Assembly (NCBI GenBank): GCA_012839295.1 | Contig: DUNO01000041.1 | Coordinates: forward strand, 1-64,000 | Length of the DNA: 64,000 nucleotides | Direction of reading: 5' to 3' | Source of the DNA: Clostridiales bacterium | Lineage (GTDB): Bacteria; Bacillota; Clostridia; Lachnospirales; Lachnospiraceae | In this document: positions 24,630 to 35,758 of the stretch, piece after piece | Position numbering within the stretch: the first letter of the stretch is position 1 | How the letters are laid out: each line of letters starts with the position of its first letter | Program-made: the position numbers and the translations under genes | Notes under the pieces: model-generated | Database searches by the model: none | The model's input: the letters and a program-made list of their open reading frames with translations, nothing else | What the model was told of the DNA's origin: nothing

Positions 24630-25475
24630 TTGTCTAACTTATTTTCAGGATTAGAGGCATTTGGCCTTGGCAATTTGTCTGACATGGACGTGTATGAAGC
24701 AAAAGAAAAAGAAACGGCAAAAGGTGCCGTCCAGGCCGAAAAGGATGCTTTTTCAGAAGAAGATGCAATATTTGAGAAAACCTTTAACTGTCCTGTATGT
24801 GACAGTGAATTTAAAACAAAGACCGTAAAATCCGGTAAAGTAAAGCTGCAGGGTCTGGATACGGATTTAAGGCCTATATACCAGGGCATGGATCCGTTGA
24901 AATATGACGCGGTTGTTTGTCCAAACTGTGGATTTGCCGCCCTGAACCGTTTTTTCAAATACGTAACCTCAGCACAGGCAACCTTAATCAAAAACAATAT
25001 TTCTTCATCCTTCAAGGGCTTGAAGGAATCAGGCAATGTGTTCAGCTACGATGATGCTATTGCAAGGCATAAGCTTGCACTGGTAAATTCTATTGTCAAA
25101 AAGGCAAAGACCTCGGAAAAAGCCTATACGTGCCTGAAAACGGCATGGGTAATCAGGGGCAAGGCGGAGAGCCTTCCGAAGGAGCTGCCGGATTATAAGC
25201 AGCAGATAGAGGCCTTTGGGAAAGAAGAGCTGGAATTTTTGTCAAAGGCATATGACGGCTTTGATGAAGCCTTCAGCAAGGAAGCCTTTCCTATGTGCGG
25301 CATGGATGAAATAACAATCACCCTGCTTATGGCAGAATTAGCACGCAGGACAGGGAAGTATGATGAATCCAGCCGTTGGATCTCCAGGGTCCTGATTTCC
25401 AGGAATGCCAACGAACGTATTAAAGAAAAGGCCAGGGATATCAAGGAATTACTCCGTGAAAACCAGAACAATTAA
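24630..25475 (+). CDS. DUF2225 family protein
   Basis: 281 residues starting at TTG, with GGAGG nine bases upstream. Two CxxC pairs (CPVC near residue 54 and CPNC near 89) form a probable zinc site, surrounded by the DUF2225 hallmark EKTFNCPVCDSEFKTKTV and YDAVVCPNCGFAA. The C-terminal ~150 residues are helical with TPR-like spacing (ALVNSIVKKAKTSEKAYTCL, ELARRTGKYDESSRWISRV). Function unknown; related proteins are co-inherited with sporulation and cell-envelope genes in clostridia. It is 17 bases upstream of a DUF6062 gene, probably co-transcribed. Confidence 0.82.
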   Translation: MSNLFSGLEAFGLGNLSDMDVYEAKEKETAKGAVQAEKDAFSEEDAIFEKTFNCPVCDSEFKTKTVKSGKVKLQGLDTDLRPIYQGMDPLKYDAVVCPNCGFAALNRFFKYVTSAQATLIKNNISSSFKGLKESGNVFSYDDAIARHKLALVNSIVKKAKTSEKAYTCLKTAWVIRGKAESLPKELPDYKQQIEAFGKEELEFLSKAYDGFDEAFSKEAFPMCGMDEITITLLMAELARRTGKYDESSRWISRVLISRNANERIKEKARDIKELLRENQNN

Positions 25476-25492
25476 TAAAGGCAGGGCTTAGC

Positions 25493-26209
25493 TTGAAAGA
25501 AAAGATATATACAATTCCAGTGAAGGAGGCCTTTGAGGCTGACTGTGAATGTCCCATCTGTATGATGTATAAGGAGCTTGAAGAAAATGCAATAGAGTTT
25601 ACTATGGGTCCAAGCTATATGGATGACGACATAAGGGAAGCCACCTCCAGCCTTGGATTTTGTGAAAAGCATTTAGGCCAGTTGTACCAAAACCAGAACC
25701 GCTTGGGGCTGGCTTTGATTTTGGAAAGCCATATGGACAAGCTTATGAAGGAAATTGAAAAGCGTACAAGCGGAGGCATTAAATATTCCTCTCCTGCCCT
25801 GTTTAAAAGGAAAGCGGAGGTACCGCAGGTTGTCAGCTACCTGGACGGAGTGGAGGCTACCTGCTTTGTCTGTGATAAGATTGACAGATCCTATCAAAGG
25901 TATATCGCAACCATATTCCATTTATATCACACGGATGGGGCTTTTCGGGAGAAATTCAGCAATACCAAGGGCTTTTGTACAGGTCATTATAGGAAATTGT
26001 TTTCAGCGGCGGCCGGACATCTGTCAGGGGAAGAGCTGAACCGTTTTCTTACCGAATTAAACCGGGTATACCTTGAGAACATGAAGCGCGTCAGGGATGA
26101 TTTGGAATGGTTTATTAACAAATTTGATTACCGCTATGCGGATGAACCCTGGAAGAACGCTAAGGATGCTTTGCCGAGGGCGATGCAAAAGACAAACAGC
26201 ATCATATGA
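25493..26209 (+). CDS. DUF6062 family protein, duplicated cysteine modules
   Basis: 238 residues, TTG start after AAGGCAGGG. Two parallel modules are visible: ECPICMMYKELEE with GFCEKHLGQLY, and TCFVCDKIDRSYQRY with GFCTGHYRKLF, i.e. CxxC plus FCxxH in each half. This looks like an internal duplication that would bind two zinc ions or other metal centres. Known to me only as DUF6062 of clostridia. Its position right after the DUF2225 CxxC protein suggests a shared, undescribed role. Confidence 0.78.
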   Translation: MKEKIYTIPVKEAFEADCECPICMMYKELEENAIEFTMGPSYMDDDIREATSSLGFCEKHLGQLYQNQNRLGLALILESHMDKLMKEIEKRTSGGIKYSSPALFKRKAEVPQVVSYLDGVEATCFVCDKIDRSYQRYIATIFHLYHTDGAFREKFSNTKGFCTGHYRKLFSAAAGHLSGEELNRFLTELNRVYLENMKRVRDDLEWFINKFDYRYADEPWKNAKDALPRAMQKTNSII

Positions 26210-26245
26210 CTCGGGCGTCAGTGGGCAGGATTTAGGTTATGAGGC

Positions 26246-26277
26246 GAATGCAAGTGCATATAGATGCACTCGCATTC
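26246..26277 (+). repeat. Stem-loop after the DUF6062 gene
   Basis: GAATGCAAGTGCAT and ATGCACTCGCATTC form a 14-bp stem with one mismatch around ATAG. No T-tract follows, so it may stabilise the 3' end or pause polymerase. Confidence 0.55.
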
Positions 26278-26370
26278 ACCGCGCTAGTTATAGAAAGACT
26301 TTTGTCGGGAGAAGCATCATATAGGTGGTATATAATTCCCGTCGCGGAATATACTAGATTTGGAGCTTGG

Positions 26371-26401
26371 AAAGTTATTACCTGGATGGTAATAACTTTT
26401 T
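26371..26401. terminator. Intrinsic terminator before groESL
   Basis: A perfect 12-bp stem, AAAGTTATTACC / GGTAATAACTTT, with loop TGGAT and following TT. It separates the DUF genes from the heat-shock operon. Confidence 0.7.
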
Positions 26402-26558
26402 GCATTATGCAGTTGTCCGCTGGTTCAAAAATTATGGTTATATTAATAAAAACCATGATGATTTTAATGAAAAAAGAGAAAAAATGAGAAAAAGAGAGTA
26501 ATCGGGAGATTGGATTAAAAAACAATAAATTTCCGCTGGAATAGTAGAAGAAATAAGG

Positions 26559-26587
26559 TTGCAATCTAAAAGCAAATTTACTAATAT
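26559..26587 (+). promoter_or_regulatory. Promoter of groESL
   Basis: TTGCAA (26559-26564), 17 bases, TAATAT (26582-26587), immediately upstream of the CIRCE element. Confidence 0.7.
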
Positions 26588-26599
26588 ATAAATCAGTGA

Positions 26600-26626
26600 T
26601 TAGCACTCAATCCAATGGAGTGCTAA
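26600..26626 (+). promoter_or_regulatory. CIRCE element (HrcA operator)
   Basis: TTAGCACTC-N9-GAGTGCTAA, a perfect match to the CIRCE consensus, placed from about +6 of the groESL transcript. HrcA bound here represses the operon until heat shock. Confidence 0.97.
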
Positions 26627-26662
26627 TAATCCAGAACAACAATATTGAAGGAGGAATATGAA

Positions 26663-28593
<1,931 letters not shown>

Positions 28594-28661
28594 TACTGAT
28601 TTAGGTTGTGGAGTTCCTACCTGGGTTATGTGATGAAAATTATAAGATAGTGAATAACTAG

Positions 28662-28710
28662 AAAAGGATGCTGGAATGGTAGCGGTGGCTATGGTTCCAG
28701 CATCCTTTTT
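28662..28710. terminator. Bidirectional terminator between groEL and the amidase gene
   Basis: AAAAGGATGCTGGAA (28662-28675 region) and TTCCAGCATCCTTTTT (28695-28710) form a long perfect stem with T-tracts in both directions, serving two convergent genes. Confidence 0.88.
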
Positions 28711-28730
28711 GGTGATGAGCGTGCTAGTAT

Positions 28731-29513
28731 TTATTTCTCTAAAAAATATGCATCAATCCCATCGCAGATCCCTTTGGCTAATTTCGTCTGGTATGCGGCG
28801 GTCTTCATAAGCTTATCTTCTTTTATGTTGGTCATGTAGCCCATCTCGATGATGGTGACGGGGATGGTGCTCCAGTTGATCCCGCTCATGTCGTCTCTGG
28901 CTATGGCGCCACGGTTTTTGGCTTTGGTGCTTTTGCACAGAGAATCGACGATGTTTTTGGAGAGGCTATAGCTGCTTTTGCTTAACTCTGGGACATAGGG
29001 GTTTTTCTTGGAGGGGTAGAGGGTGCTTGCCCCGCTGACCGAAGAATTGGTAGATCCGTCGGCATGGATACGGATAAAGATGTCCGCACCGCTTTTATTG
29101 GCGATTTCTGCCCTCTCCTTGTTGCTTAAATTAACATTATGCTTTTCCCGGATCATGACTACCTCGTAGCCACGGTTAATCAGCTCCTTTTTTACCTTTT
29201 TGGCTACGGCCAGGGTCAATTTGTATTCTGGGACCTTGGTATAGACGCCCTGTGTGCCGGAACTGACCTTGGCTTTATAGACTGTCGCCCCAGGACCTAT
29301 GGGCTCCGTCTTGTAGTTGCCCTTTAGCTGATGGCCTGCATCAATTGCTACAATCTTCTTATCCTTGCCCTTGGCAGCAGTGCTGGCGGCATGTACGGTA
29401 TTCCCCAGCTCCCCGGCCGGAAGCAGGGATATTATCAGCAGGATGCATAGGAATGCTGAAATCTTATGTAGGTATGGTTTCAAAGAATCACCTGTCCTTT
29501 CCTTCTTTACCAT
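28731..29513 (-). CDS. N-acetylmuramoyl-L-alanine amidase (Amidase_3), secreted
   Basis: 260 residues. A signal peptide (about residues 15-42, ending VHAA) leads to the zinc amidase domain: IVAIDAGHQ with the first His, PEYKLTLAVAKKV with the Glu, FIRIHADGS with the second His, and VTIIEMGYMTN with the catalytic Glu. It cleaves the lactyl-Ala bond of peptidoglycan. The ATG at 29513 has a weak ribosome site; a TTG at 29483 after an AGGTGA would give a neater signal peptide and may be the true start. Convergent with groEL. Confidence 0.88.
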   Translation of the reverse strand: MVKKERTGDSLKPYLHKISAFLCILLIISLLPAGELGNTVHAASTAAKGKDKKIVAIDAGHQLKGNYKTEPIGPGATVYKAKVSSGTQGVYTKVPEYKLTLAVAKKVKKELINRGYEVVMIREKHNVNLSNKERAEIANKSGADIFIRIHADGSTNSSVSGASTLYPSKKNPYVPELSKSSYSLSKNIVDSLCKSTKAKNRGAIARDDMSGINWSTIPVTIIEMGYMTNIKEDKLMKTAAYQTKLAKGICDGIDAYFLEK

Positions 29514-29570
29514 AAGTTATATAAAAAGAGATTGTCAATTAGATGGCAGGGCTGAAAGAAAGGAGAATTA

Positions 29571-30689
29571 TTATCTATGCAAAGCTTCCACCAGGGCAAT
29601 CAGGGTGAGTGCCTGTCCGTAGGCCATGGGTTTAATTTGGATTCCTTTATAGTGGTTGGCATCCATGCCCATGGCAGTACCTGCCGACACCTTCTGGACA
29701 GTACCGTCATCTGCTATGCTTTGCACCAGGCCAGAAAGTGCTCTCTCGGCCATAGGCTGGTAGGAGGTGTCCAGATAGCCATGCTTTATGGCATTTAGGA
29801 TGCCAGCTGTAATGGCGGCCGATCCTGAGGCTTCCTCGTATGAGGTATCGTCATCTAAAACAGTAGTCCATAGGCCGGAATCGCGTTGTAACTGTCCAAG
29901 AGAACCAATCTGGGTTTTGAAGGTACTCAGAATATATTCTTTCAGGCTTTCGGGCATTTCGTTGTTGGCTAATATCAATTCAATTGAACTTAATGTAAAC
30001 CATGAATTACCTCTGCACCAGAAAATCCCTCCAAAGTTATCCTTTCGGTCAAAGCTCCATCCATGATAGAATAAGCCGGTATGCCTGTCACATAGATATT
30101 TTATATGAAGAAGAGTTTGATATTCTGCAGTTTGCTGCCATACCCTATTATGATACCTGGCAGCCATTTTATATAGAAAGAGGACAGTCATAAAAACAGT
30201 ATCCAGCCATAGCTGGGAGTTATTCAGGATAACGGCGTTCCTGTCACCGATCCCGGTAGTGACATGCTGGAATCCGTTTTCGAATGTCTTAGGCAATCCG
30301 TTAACAAGCCAATCCGCCTGACTGATACAGAGGGCTTCATACTTCTCCATTTCCGGCATTTTATCTAAAATACTTATTAGTGTAAGATAGGGGGCGGTGG
30401 TGTTGATATTTCTTGAAGGTAGTCCGGTTTCCAAATTTCTTCGGAACCACTCTGTAAAGAAATCCATATACCGGTCATCACCATAATATTCCTGGAGCTT
30501 ATAGATACCATATAAACCTACGCCTTGGGGCCAGTCCCATTCCTCGATCCCGAAATCCCTGCTGCAGTTACCTGTTTTTAATATTTCTTCCAATGATTGC
30601 AGCTTATCATTTTCATAGTCGGCTCCTCCTAAATGAAGCAGCTTGTCAATCACTAAATTAATTTTTGGAAGTAGAAATTCATTTGTCAT
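29571..30689 (-). CDS. GH88/GH105 unsaturated glycuronyl hydrolase
   Basis: 372 residues, the YteR/YesR family. Such enzymes release unsaturated uronic residues from oligosaccharides made by lyases, e.g. from rhamnogalacturonan. The (alpha/alpha)6 barrel signatures are visible: EEWDWPQGVGLYGIYKLQEY, NSQLWLDTVFMTVLFL with the putative catalytic Asp, GIFWCRGNSWFTLSS and EEASGSAAITAGILNAI. No signal peptide, so it acts in the cytoplasm on imported substrate. ATG 30689 has AGGAGG upstream; the open frame to 30722 overlaps the regulator gene end. It is two bases downstream of the regulator gene and likely co-transcribed. Confidence 0.87.
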   Translation of the reverse strand: MTNEFLLPKINLVIDKLLHLGGADYENDKLQSLEEILKTGNCSRDFGIEEWDWPQGVGLYGIYKLQEYYGDDRYMDFFTEWFRRNLETGLPSRNINTTAPYLTLISILDKMPEMEKYEALCISQADWLVNGLPKTFENGFQHVTTGIGDRNAVILNNSQLWLDTVFMTVLFLYKMAARYHNRVWQQTAEYQTLLHIKYLCDRHTGLFYHGWSFDRKDNFGGIFWCRGNSWFTLSSIELILANNEMPESLKEYILSTFKTQIGSLGQLQRDSGLWTTVLDDDTSYEEASGSAAITAGILNAIKHGYLDTSYQPMAERALSGLVQSIADDGTVQKVSAGTAMGMDANHYKGIQIKPMAYGQALTLIALVEALHR

Positions 30690-30691
30690 GT

Positions 30692-32230
30692 TTATTCCTC
30701 CTGGATGGATTTTATATAGCAACTGGGAGACATTCCAGTTTCTTTTTTAAATATGTGGCTAAAATATTGGGGGTTATTTCCGCATCCGACCAACTCGGCA
30801 ATCATTTTGATTTTATCAACGCTATTATACTGTTTTAATAATAACTTGCTGCGCTTGATCCTCTGGTGGGTAAGATAACCCGAAAACTTATCACCTGTTT
30901 CACTTAAAAATTTCTTGCTGAGATAATCAACATTCATATACAAATAATTTTCAGCAATCCATTTTAAGGATAAATTCGGATCTTCAAGATGCTCCGCTAC
31001 AATTTTTTTTACCTGCTCGCTCAATTTCAGTGCGGTCGAATTACTTAAATGTTCTTCAATTATTTCTTCTAAATGCCTGCTTAAGGCTTTCGACAATTTC
31101 CTGCAATTTGTTATTTGGTTTAACTGGTATAATTTATCCGAGGCTGACATCATTGTAGCGGGTGTATAAAATGCTGCTAACTGCATGATGGAAGAAGAAA
31201 CAATCTGTTTTAATAAATTTAAGTCTGTAATTGGCTCCACCAGCTGCTTAAAATAGCTTAATGCATTTCTGACGGTTCCGGGATCCGGGCTTTTTAGCTG
31301 CAAAATACACTGGTCAAATTCCTGCAGGATATTTTTAAAATTACAGATATGAATAAAATTATTTCCGTCAACGGAATAGTAAACCATTTCATATCTCTTG
31401 ATTTTAGCAAGAACTGTATTGAGCAGCAGCTCTAAATTATTAAACTCTTTGCGTTCATACTGAAAAGAAACCGTGTGGTTTTGGGGACAAAGACCGTTCA
31501 TAAAATTGTCAAGGTCTGCCGTATCCATACCGGGGGATTTATAGAAAAATAGTAAGGTATTATTTACATAAATAATATTAAATACAGTTCCAGAGTATTG
31601 GGAGCGGTGGAAGGCCATGATTTTATTGGTGACTGCGGATAGCGACCGTTGTTCTACAAAGTACAAAAAGCATAATTCATATGGTTCGCTGTAAAAATCC
31701 AGATAAATATGGTAAGGGTCATAGATGTTGGAAAAATCAAAGGCATGAAGGGAGGCCTTATCGACAAAAATCCCCGCACTAATAATCGTTAGGATAATAT
31801 TGCTTTCAAAATAACGGATCAGGGTATTGTCAGGAGTACCCTGCCTGGAACTTCTTTTTTTGACAAGACTGTTGACCGTATCCTGCAAGCATTCCATAAT
31901 CTGAAGCTCATTACAGGGTTTCAACAGATAGTTCTTAACGCCATAACGCATCGCTTCCTGGGCATACTTAAATTCATCATATCCGGACAGAATAATAAAT
32001 TCGGTGTCCTGATTAATCCTTTTAATACGGTCTATCAGCTCAAGGCCGGTAAGGCCGGGCATTTTGATATCTGTTAAAACTATATCAGGATATTCATCCA
32101 GAATAATATTATAAGCCTCGATACCATTCGAGGCGGTACCGATAAGTTGGATGTCCAGGGAAGCTAAGTCAATTATGGAGGAAATAGTTTCCCGTATTAT
32201 TTTTTCATCATCAGCAATCAATAATTTCAT
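30692..32230 (-). CDS. AraC-type two-component response regulator (YesN-like)
   Basis: 512 residues. Receiver domain at residues 1-120: IADDEK acidic pair, acceptor Asp in LTDIKMPGLTG (about D54), Lys in YLLKPCNE. A ~280-residue middle region has no recognised fold. The C-terminal ~100 residues form an AraC HTH pair: LSLKWIAENYLYMNVDYLSKK and MIAELVGCGNNPQYFSHIFK then ETGMSP. It overlaps the kinase gene by four bases (ATGA), so they are coupled. Expected to activate the carbohydrate genes nearby, including the divergent ABC operon. Confidence 0.92.
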   Translation of the reverse strand: MKLLIADDEKIIRETISSIIDLASLDIQLIGTASNGIEAYNIILDEYPDIVLTDIKMPGLTGLELIDRIKRINQDTEFIILSGYDEFKYAQEAMRYGVKNYLLKPCNELQIMECLQDTVNSLVKKRSSRQGTPDNTLIRYFESNIILTIISAGIFVDKASLHAFDFSNIYDPYHIYLDFYSEPYELCFLYFVEQRSLSAVTNKIMAFHRSQYSGTVFNIIYVNNTLLFFYKSPGMDTADLDNFMNGLCPQNHTVSFQYERKEFNNLELLLNTVLAKIKRYEMVYYSVDGNNFIHICNFKNILQEFDQCILQLKSPDPGTVRNALSYFKQLVEPITDLNLLKQIVSSSIMQLAAFYTPATMMSASDKLYQLNQITNCRKLSKALSRHLEEIIEEHLSNSTALKLSEQVKKIVAEHLEDPNLSLKWIAENYLYMNVDYLSKKFLSETGDKFSGYLTHQRIKRSKLLLKQYNSVDKIKMIAELVGCGNNPQYFSHIFKKETGMSPSCYIKSIQEE

Positions 32231-34041
32231 GAGCGGTGGTTCTCCTTATAGGGAATTTGGATCTGGGCAACCGCATGATCTTCATCCGGGTTGAAAAATT
32301 GCAGCCCATATCCTTCTCCATAGCTTAATTGGATCCGTTTTTGGATATTTAATATTCCAATCCCATTGCCACGGGGTGTAATCTGGTGGTTTTCTAATTT
32401 CAGCAGCAGGTCATCTTCAAACTGGGAGCCATTATTTTTGATTTGGATAATCGCTAAAGCATTGTCAGCATAAGCGGTTATTTCAATCAGGCAGGTTTCG
32501 GTGATTACTTCCATTGCATAATTGACAGCGTTTTCAACCAAGGGCTGAAGGGAAAGCCGCGGTAATAATAAGGTATTCAGGCGGGCATCAATGGAAGTAT
32601 GAAAACAGATACGGTCATCAAAACGGATTCGGATAATATCCATATAATTTTTAACAATAGAAATTTCCTGTTCCAGAGTTGAAGATATATTATTTTCCTT
32701 CTGACTTAACGTGGTTCTCAGCAGGGAGCCCAGGGATTCAATCATAATAGAAATGTCCTTCTCTCCCAGTGCTTTTGCCCTCCAATTAATCGATTCCAGG
32801 GTATTGTATAGAAAATGTGGATTCACCTGGTTTTCCAGGGCCTTTATTTTAGCATCCCGGTATAGGATCTCCTGGAAGAAGAATTTTTCCACCAGTTCCT
32901 GGTGCTGTGTTGCCATAAGGTCAAAATTTCTATGTAATTCCCCAATTTCATCCTTTCGTTCCGAGTAGTCATAAGAGGTATCCTTCACAAAGGTTTTGCT
33001 TTTTCCGAAGGCTTCCATTTTATTTGCCAGTCTGCTGAAATGAACAGTAATCGAATTAATCATGGCCTTCGCGATCAGAAAAATAAGAAGGACTGCGGCC
33101 ATATTAATGCAGATGGCAGAAAAAAACGTTAAAAATTGTGTGTTGTATATATTCTGATATGATACGAGACAGATGAAATCCCAGGTGAAATCAGGAATTG
33201 TTTCATGTACATAGAAATATTGCCTGTTATTTAGCCGGAGGATACCATAGTTACGGTCCACCCTTTGGTATGCCTGGGAGACTATATTGTCATCAAGTGC
33301 TTTGGAGTGATAGATCTCCCCGCTATCATTTGCAATAATAAATTGTGCCGGTTCTGAAAACATAGTTGTATCCATGGCAGTATTAACGACAGCATCCAAA
33401 TCGATATTCACTACGATGGTACCTATTTTATTTAATGCCATCTTTTCTGCCTTGCGGATATCTCTGACCAGGAACAGGCCATATTCATTGCAGTAAGCAT
33501 CCGACCAGACAGGATACCCTGATTTTTCAGAGGCCTCCAGCAATAGCCCGTTGTGGATCTGCTCCGGGGTTTTCTTACTGAGTGCAATATTACTGTAAGA
33601 AATATAAGAATCATTATACAAATTAATGTATCTGATGTTGTTTGATTTATAGTTGGTGTAATATTCCGGAACGAGAAAAGAGAGTGTCCGGAAGGCAGCG
33701 CTCCTTTTGCTGTTGTCCACATGCTCTGCGGCAATAGTCAGATTGGTCTGTATTCTGCTGTCGGCAATGATGATGTCTGTCATTTCTTCAATATTATGTA
33801 ATTTCTCAGATATGGATTTTGTTCCTGTCAATAATGTATTTGAGATTGCTTCATATAGGAGCTTGCTGTTGGAACGGGTAATAACACTTAATGCGATAAT
33901 ACTGGCGGAAAAGTTTACACATAAAATAACTAGGACCATAGTGATTATTTTCTGGTAAAGGGAAGCATTCACATAAACGGATCTGATTTTTCTATAGGAC
34001 TGAAAGAATAAATTTTTATCATTTTTATGTTTATGGGACAT
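32227..34041 (-). CDS. Sensor histidine kinase (YesM-like)
   Basis: 604 residues. One membrane helix near the N-terminus (about 35-60), a ~230-residue extracellular Cache-like sensor, a second helix (about 300-320), HAMP, then His_kinase with NPHFLYNTLESINW (acceptor His about residue 408) and HATPase with LQPLVENAVNYAM and GNGIGILNIQKRI. This is the type that senses external sugars, often with a binding protein. AGGAGGTAA precedes the ATG. It is divergent from the ABC substrate-binding gene across a ~195-base interval. Confidence 0.92.
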   Translation of the reverse strand: MSHKHKNDKNLFFQSYRKIRSVYVNASLYQKIITMVLVILCVNFSASIIALSVITRSNSKLLYEAISNTLLTGTKSISEKLHNIEEMTDIIIADSRIQTNLTIAAEHVDNSKRSAAFRTLSFLVPEYYTNYKSNNIRYINLYNDSYISYSNIALSKKTPEQIHNGLLLEASEKSGYPVWSDAYCNEYGLFLVRDIRKAEKMALNKIGTIVVNIDLDAVVNTAMDTTMFSEPAQFIIANDSGEIYHSKALDDNIVSQAYQRVDRNYGILRLNNRQYFYVHETIPDFTWDFICLVSYQNIYNTQFLTFFSAICINMAAVLLIFLIAKAMINSITVHFSRLANKMEAFGKSKTFVKDTSYDYSERKDEIGELHRNFDLMATQHQELVEKFFFQEILYRDAKIKALENQVNPHFLYNTLESINWRAKALGEKDISIMIESLGSLLRTTLSQKENNISSTLEQEISIVKNYMDIIRIRFDDRICFHTSIDARLNTLLLPRLSLQPLVENAVNYAMEVITETCLIEITAYADNALAIIQIKNNGSQFEDDLLLKLENHQITPRGNGIGILNIQKRIQLSYGEGYGLQFFNPDEDHAVAQIQIPYKENHRS

Positions 34042-34115
34042 AGATTACCTCCTGGAGCAATTACCTGACCTTTTAAATCTATTATAAATTTTAGAAAAAT
34101 ATATGCAAGAGGCCT

Positions 34116-34157
34116 GAGGCTATTTATCGGTTTTTTTAATTTAAGCCTCGGTTTTTT
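34116..34157 (+). terminator. Weak hairpin with T-tract in the divergent interval
   Basis: GAGGCT (34116-34121) pairs with AGCCTC (34144-34149), followed by GGTTTTTT. It lies upstream of the binding-protein gene and may attenuate or block stray transcription. A TATAAT (near 34187) follows; no good -35 at normal spacing was found. Confidence 0.4.
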
Positions 34158-34236
34158 GTGTATACTTGTACAATTTCAGAAGATATAATGTGGGTATCTG
34201 GTGAAGTAACACAAAAATTTCAAGGAGGATTAAGAA

Positions 34237-35619
34237 ATGGGAAAGAGAATCATCTCCCTCTCGTTAGCAGTATTTTTAACTGTCATGCTACTGGCAGGCT
34301 GCGCGAATAAGGGAACATCTACTACTTCAGATACTGGAGCAGGAAGTAAAACAGAAACAAAAACGGAAACTAAAACGGAAGTAACCAGCAGCGCTGACCA
34401 GACAAATGCGGCGGACAATGCAGGGTTAACGGTCTCATGGTGGGGGAATCAGACAAGAAATGAGAGGACACAGCAGGTATTGGACCTATATACCCAGAAT
34501 AACCCTGGGGTAACCTTTGACGGACAGTTTGCGGAATGGGCTGATTACTGGAATAAATTATCCACCGCATCAGCAGGGCACACTCTTCCTGATGTTGTCC
34601 AAATGGACTACAAATACCTTGAGCAATATGTAAGCAATAATCTGCTCGTTGATTTAATACCCTATATTGACAACGGAACATTGGATGTAACTGGAATTGA
34701 TGAAAATATTTTAAATTCCGGCAAAGTAAATGGCGGGCTTTATGCCATTCCAATCGGGGTGAATGCTCCTGCTTTAATGTACAATAAGACCTTACTTGAC
34801 CAGAATGGTATTACCGTGAAGGATAATCTGTCGCTGGATGAATTTATGGCCTTATGCAAGGAAATCTATGAAAAGACAGGATATAAGACAGGTGCCGCAT
34901 ACGGAGATGGTGATATATTCATTGAATATACCATGAGGTCCTTAGGATCCATTCTTTATGAAAAAGGAAAGCTTGGAGCCACGCAGGAACAGCTGCAGAA
35001 GTTTTTTGAGGTCTATGAAAAAGGAATTTCAGAAGGCTGGATGTGTGATCCAAGCATCTATACGGAAAGAACGATCGGAACCCCGGAACAGATGCCGTTA
35101 GTTTATGGTTCCAGCCCCGCAACAATGAGCTGGTGCGCATTCTCTTATTCCAACGCATTGGCGTCGTTACAGAATGCTGCTCCAGAGGGTACAGAAATTG
35201 CAATGACGACATGGCCGGCTGACGACCAGAAGGCTGCGAATTATCTGAAGCCTGGTATGTTTTTTTCGGTGACAGTTGACAGTAAAAACCCGGAAGCTGC
35301 GGCAAAATTCATCAGTTACTGGACAAATGATGTGGATGCCAACAAGATCTTAAAGGGAGAAAGAGGTGTTCCGGCATCCGCAAAGGTAGCGGAAGCAATT
35401 AAGGATCAGATGGATCAAAACCAATTAAAGGCTGTCGCTTATATCAATAATGTTGTAACTCCGACCAGTTCAGTAATTAATCCTCCAGCCCCGGAAGGTT
35501 CCGCAGAGGTTTCCAAGCTGGTAGACCAGCTGGTTGAGATGGTATGCTATAAGCAAATAACAGCAGAGGACGCAGCGGCACAATTATTTCAGAAGGGCAA
35601 TGAAATGCTGGCCGACTAA
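34237..35619 (+). CDS. Carbohydrate ABC transporter, substrate-binding lipoprotein
   Basis: 460 residues. Lipoprotein signal with LLAGC (Cys about residue 22), then a Thr/Ser/Glu/Lys linker with repeated TETK, then a family-1 solute-binding domain: LTVSWWGNQTRNERTQQVLDL, PGVTFDGQFAEWADYW, HTLPDVVQMDY, YAIPIGVNAPALMYNK. It captures an oligosaccharide for the two permeases downstream. ATG follows AAGGAGG. No ATPase gene is present in the cluster, so a shared MsmX-type ATPase elsewhere is presumed. Confidence 0.92.
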   Translation: MGKRIISLSLAVFLTVMLLAGCANKGTSTTSDTGAGSKTETKTETKTEVTSSADQTNAADNAGLTVSWWGNQTRNERTQQVLDLYTQNNPGVTFDGQFAEWADYWNKLSTASAGHTLPDVVQMDYKYLEQYVSNNLLVDLIPYIDNGTLDVTGIDENILNSGKVNGGLYAIPIGVNAPALMYNKTLLDQNGITVKDNLSLDEFMALCKEIYEKTGYKTGAAYGDGDIFIEYTMRSLGSILYEKGKLGATQEQLQKFFEVYEKGISEGWMCDPSIYTERTIGTPEQMPLVYGSSPATMSWCAFSYSNALASLQNAAPEGTEIAMTTWPADDQKAANYLKPGMFFSVTVDSKNPEAAAKFISYWTNDVDANKILKGERGVPASAKVAEAIKDQMDQNQLKAVAYINNVVTPTSSVINPPAPEGSAEVSKLVDQLVEMVCYKQITAEDAAAQLFQKGNEMLAD

Positions 35620-35637
35620 TTGATAAGCACAATGATT

Positions 35638-35727
35638 CGAGTGTCAGAAGTCAATTGATATGGATCCGGATGAATCAGTATTCGAATATCTTTATCGCTG
35701 TAGTATTCAGGAGACTTTTGGCACTCG
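35638..35727 (+). repeat. Long-range intercistronic stem between binding-protein and permease genes
   Basis: CGAGTGTCAGAAGTC (35638-35652) pairs fully, with two G-U wobbles, with GACTTTTGGCACTCG (35713-35727). It sits in the 139-base gap. Such stems often protect the upstream mRNA or reduce downstream expression, giving more binding protein than permease. Confidence 0.6.
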
Positions 35728-35758
35728 GATTACACTATATGAAGGAAGAAGATAGTTA

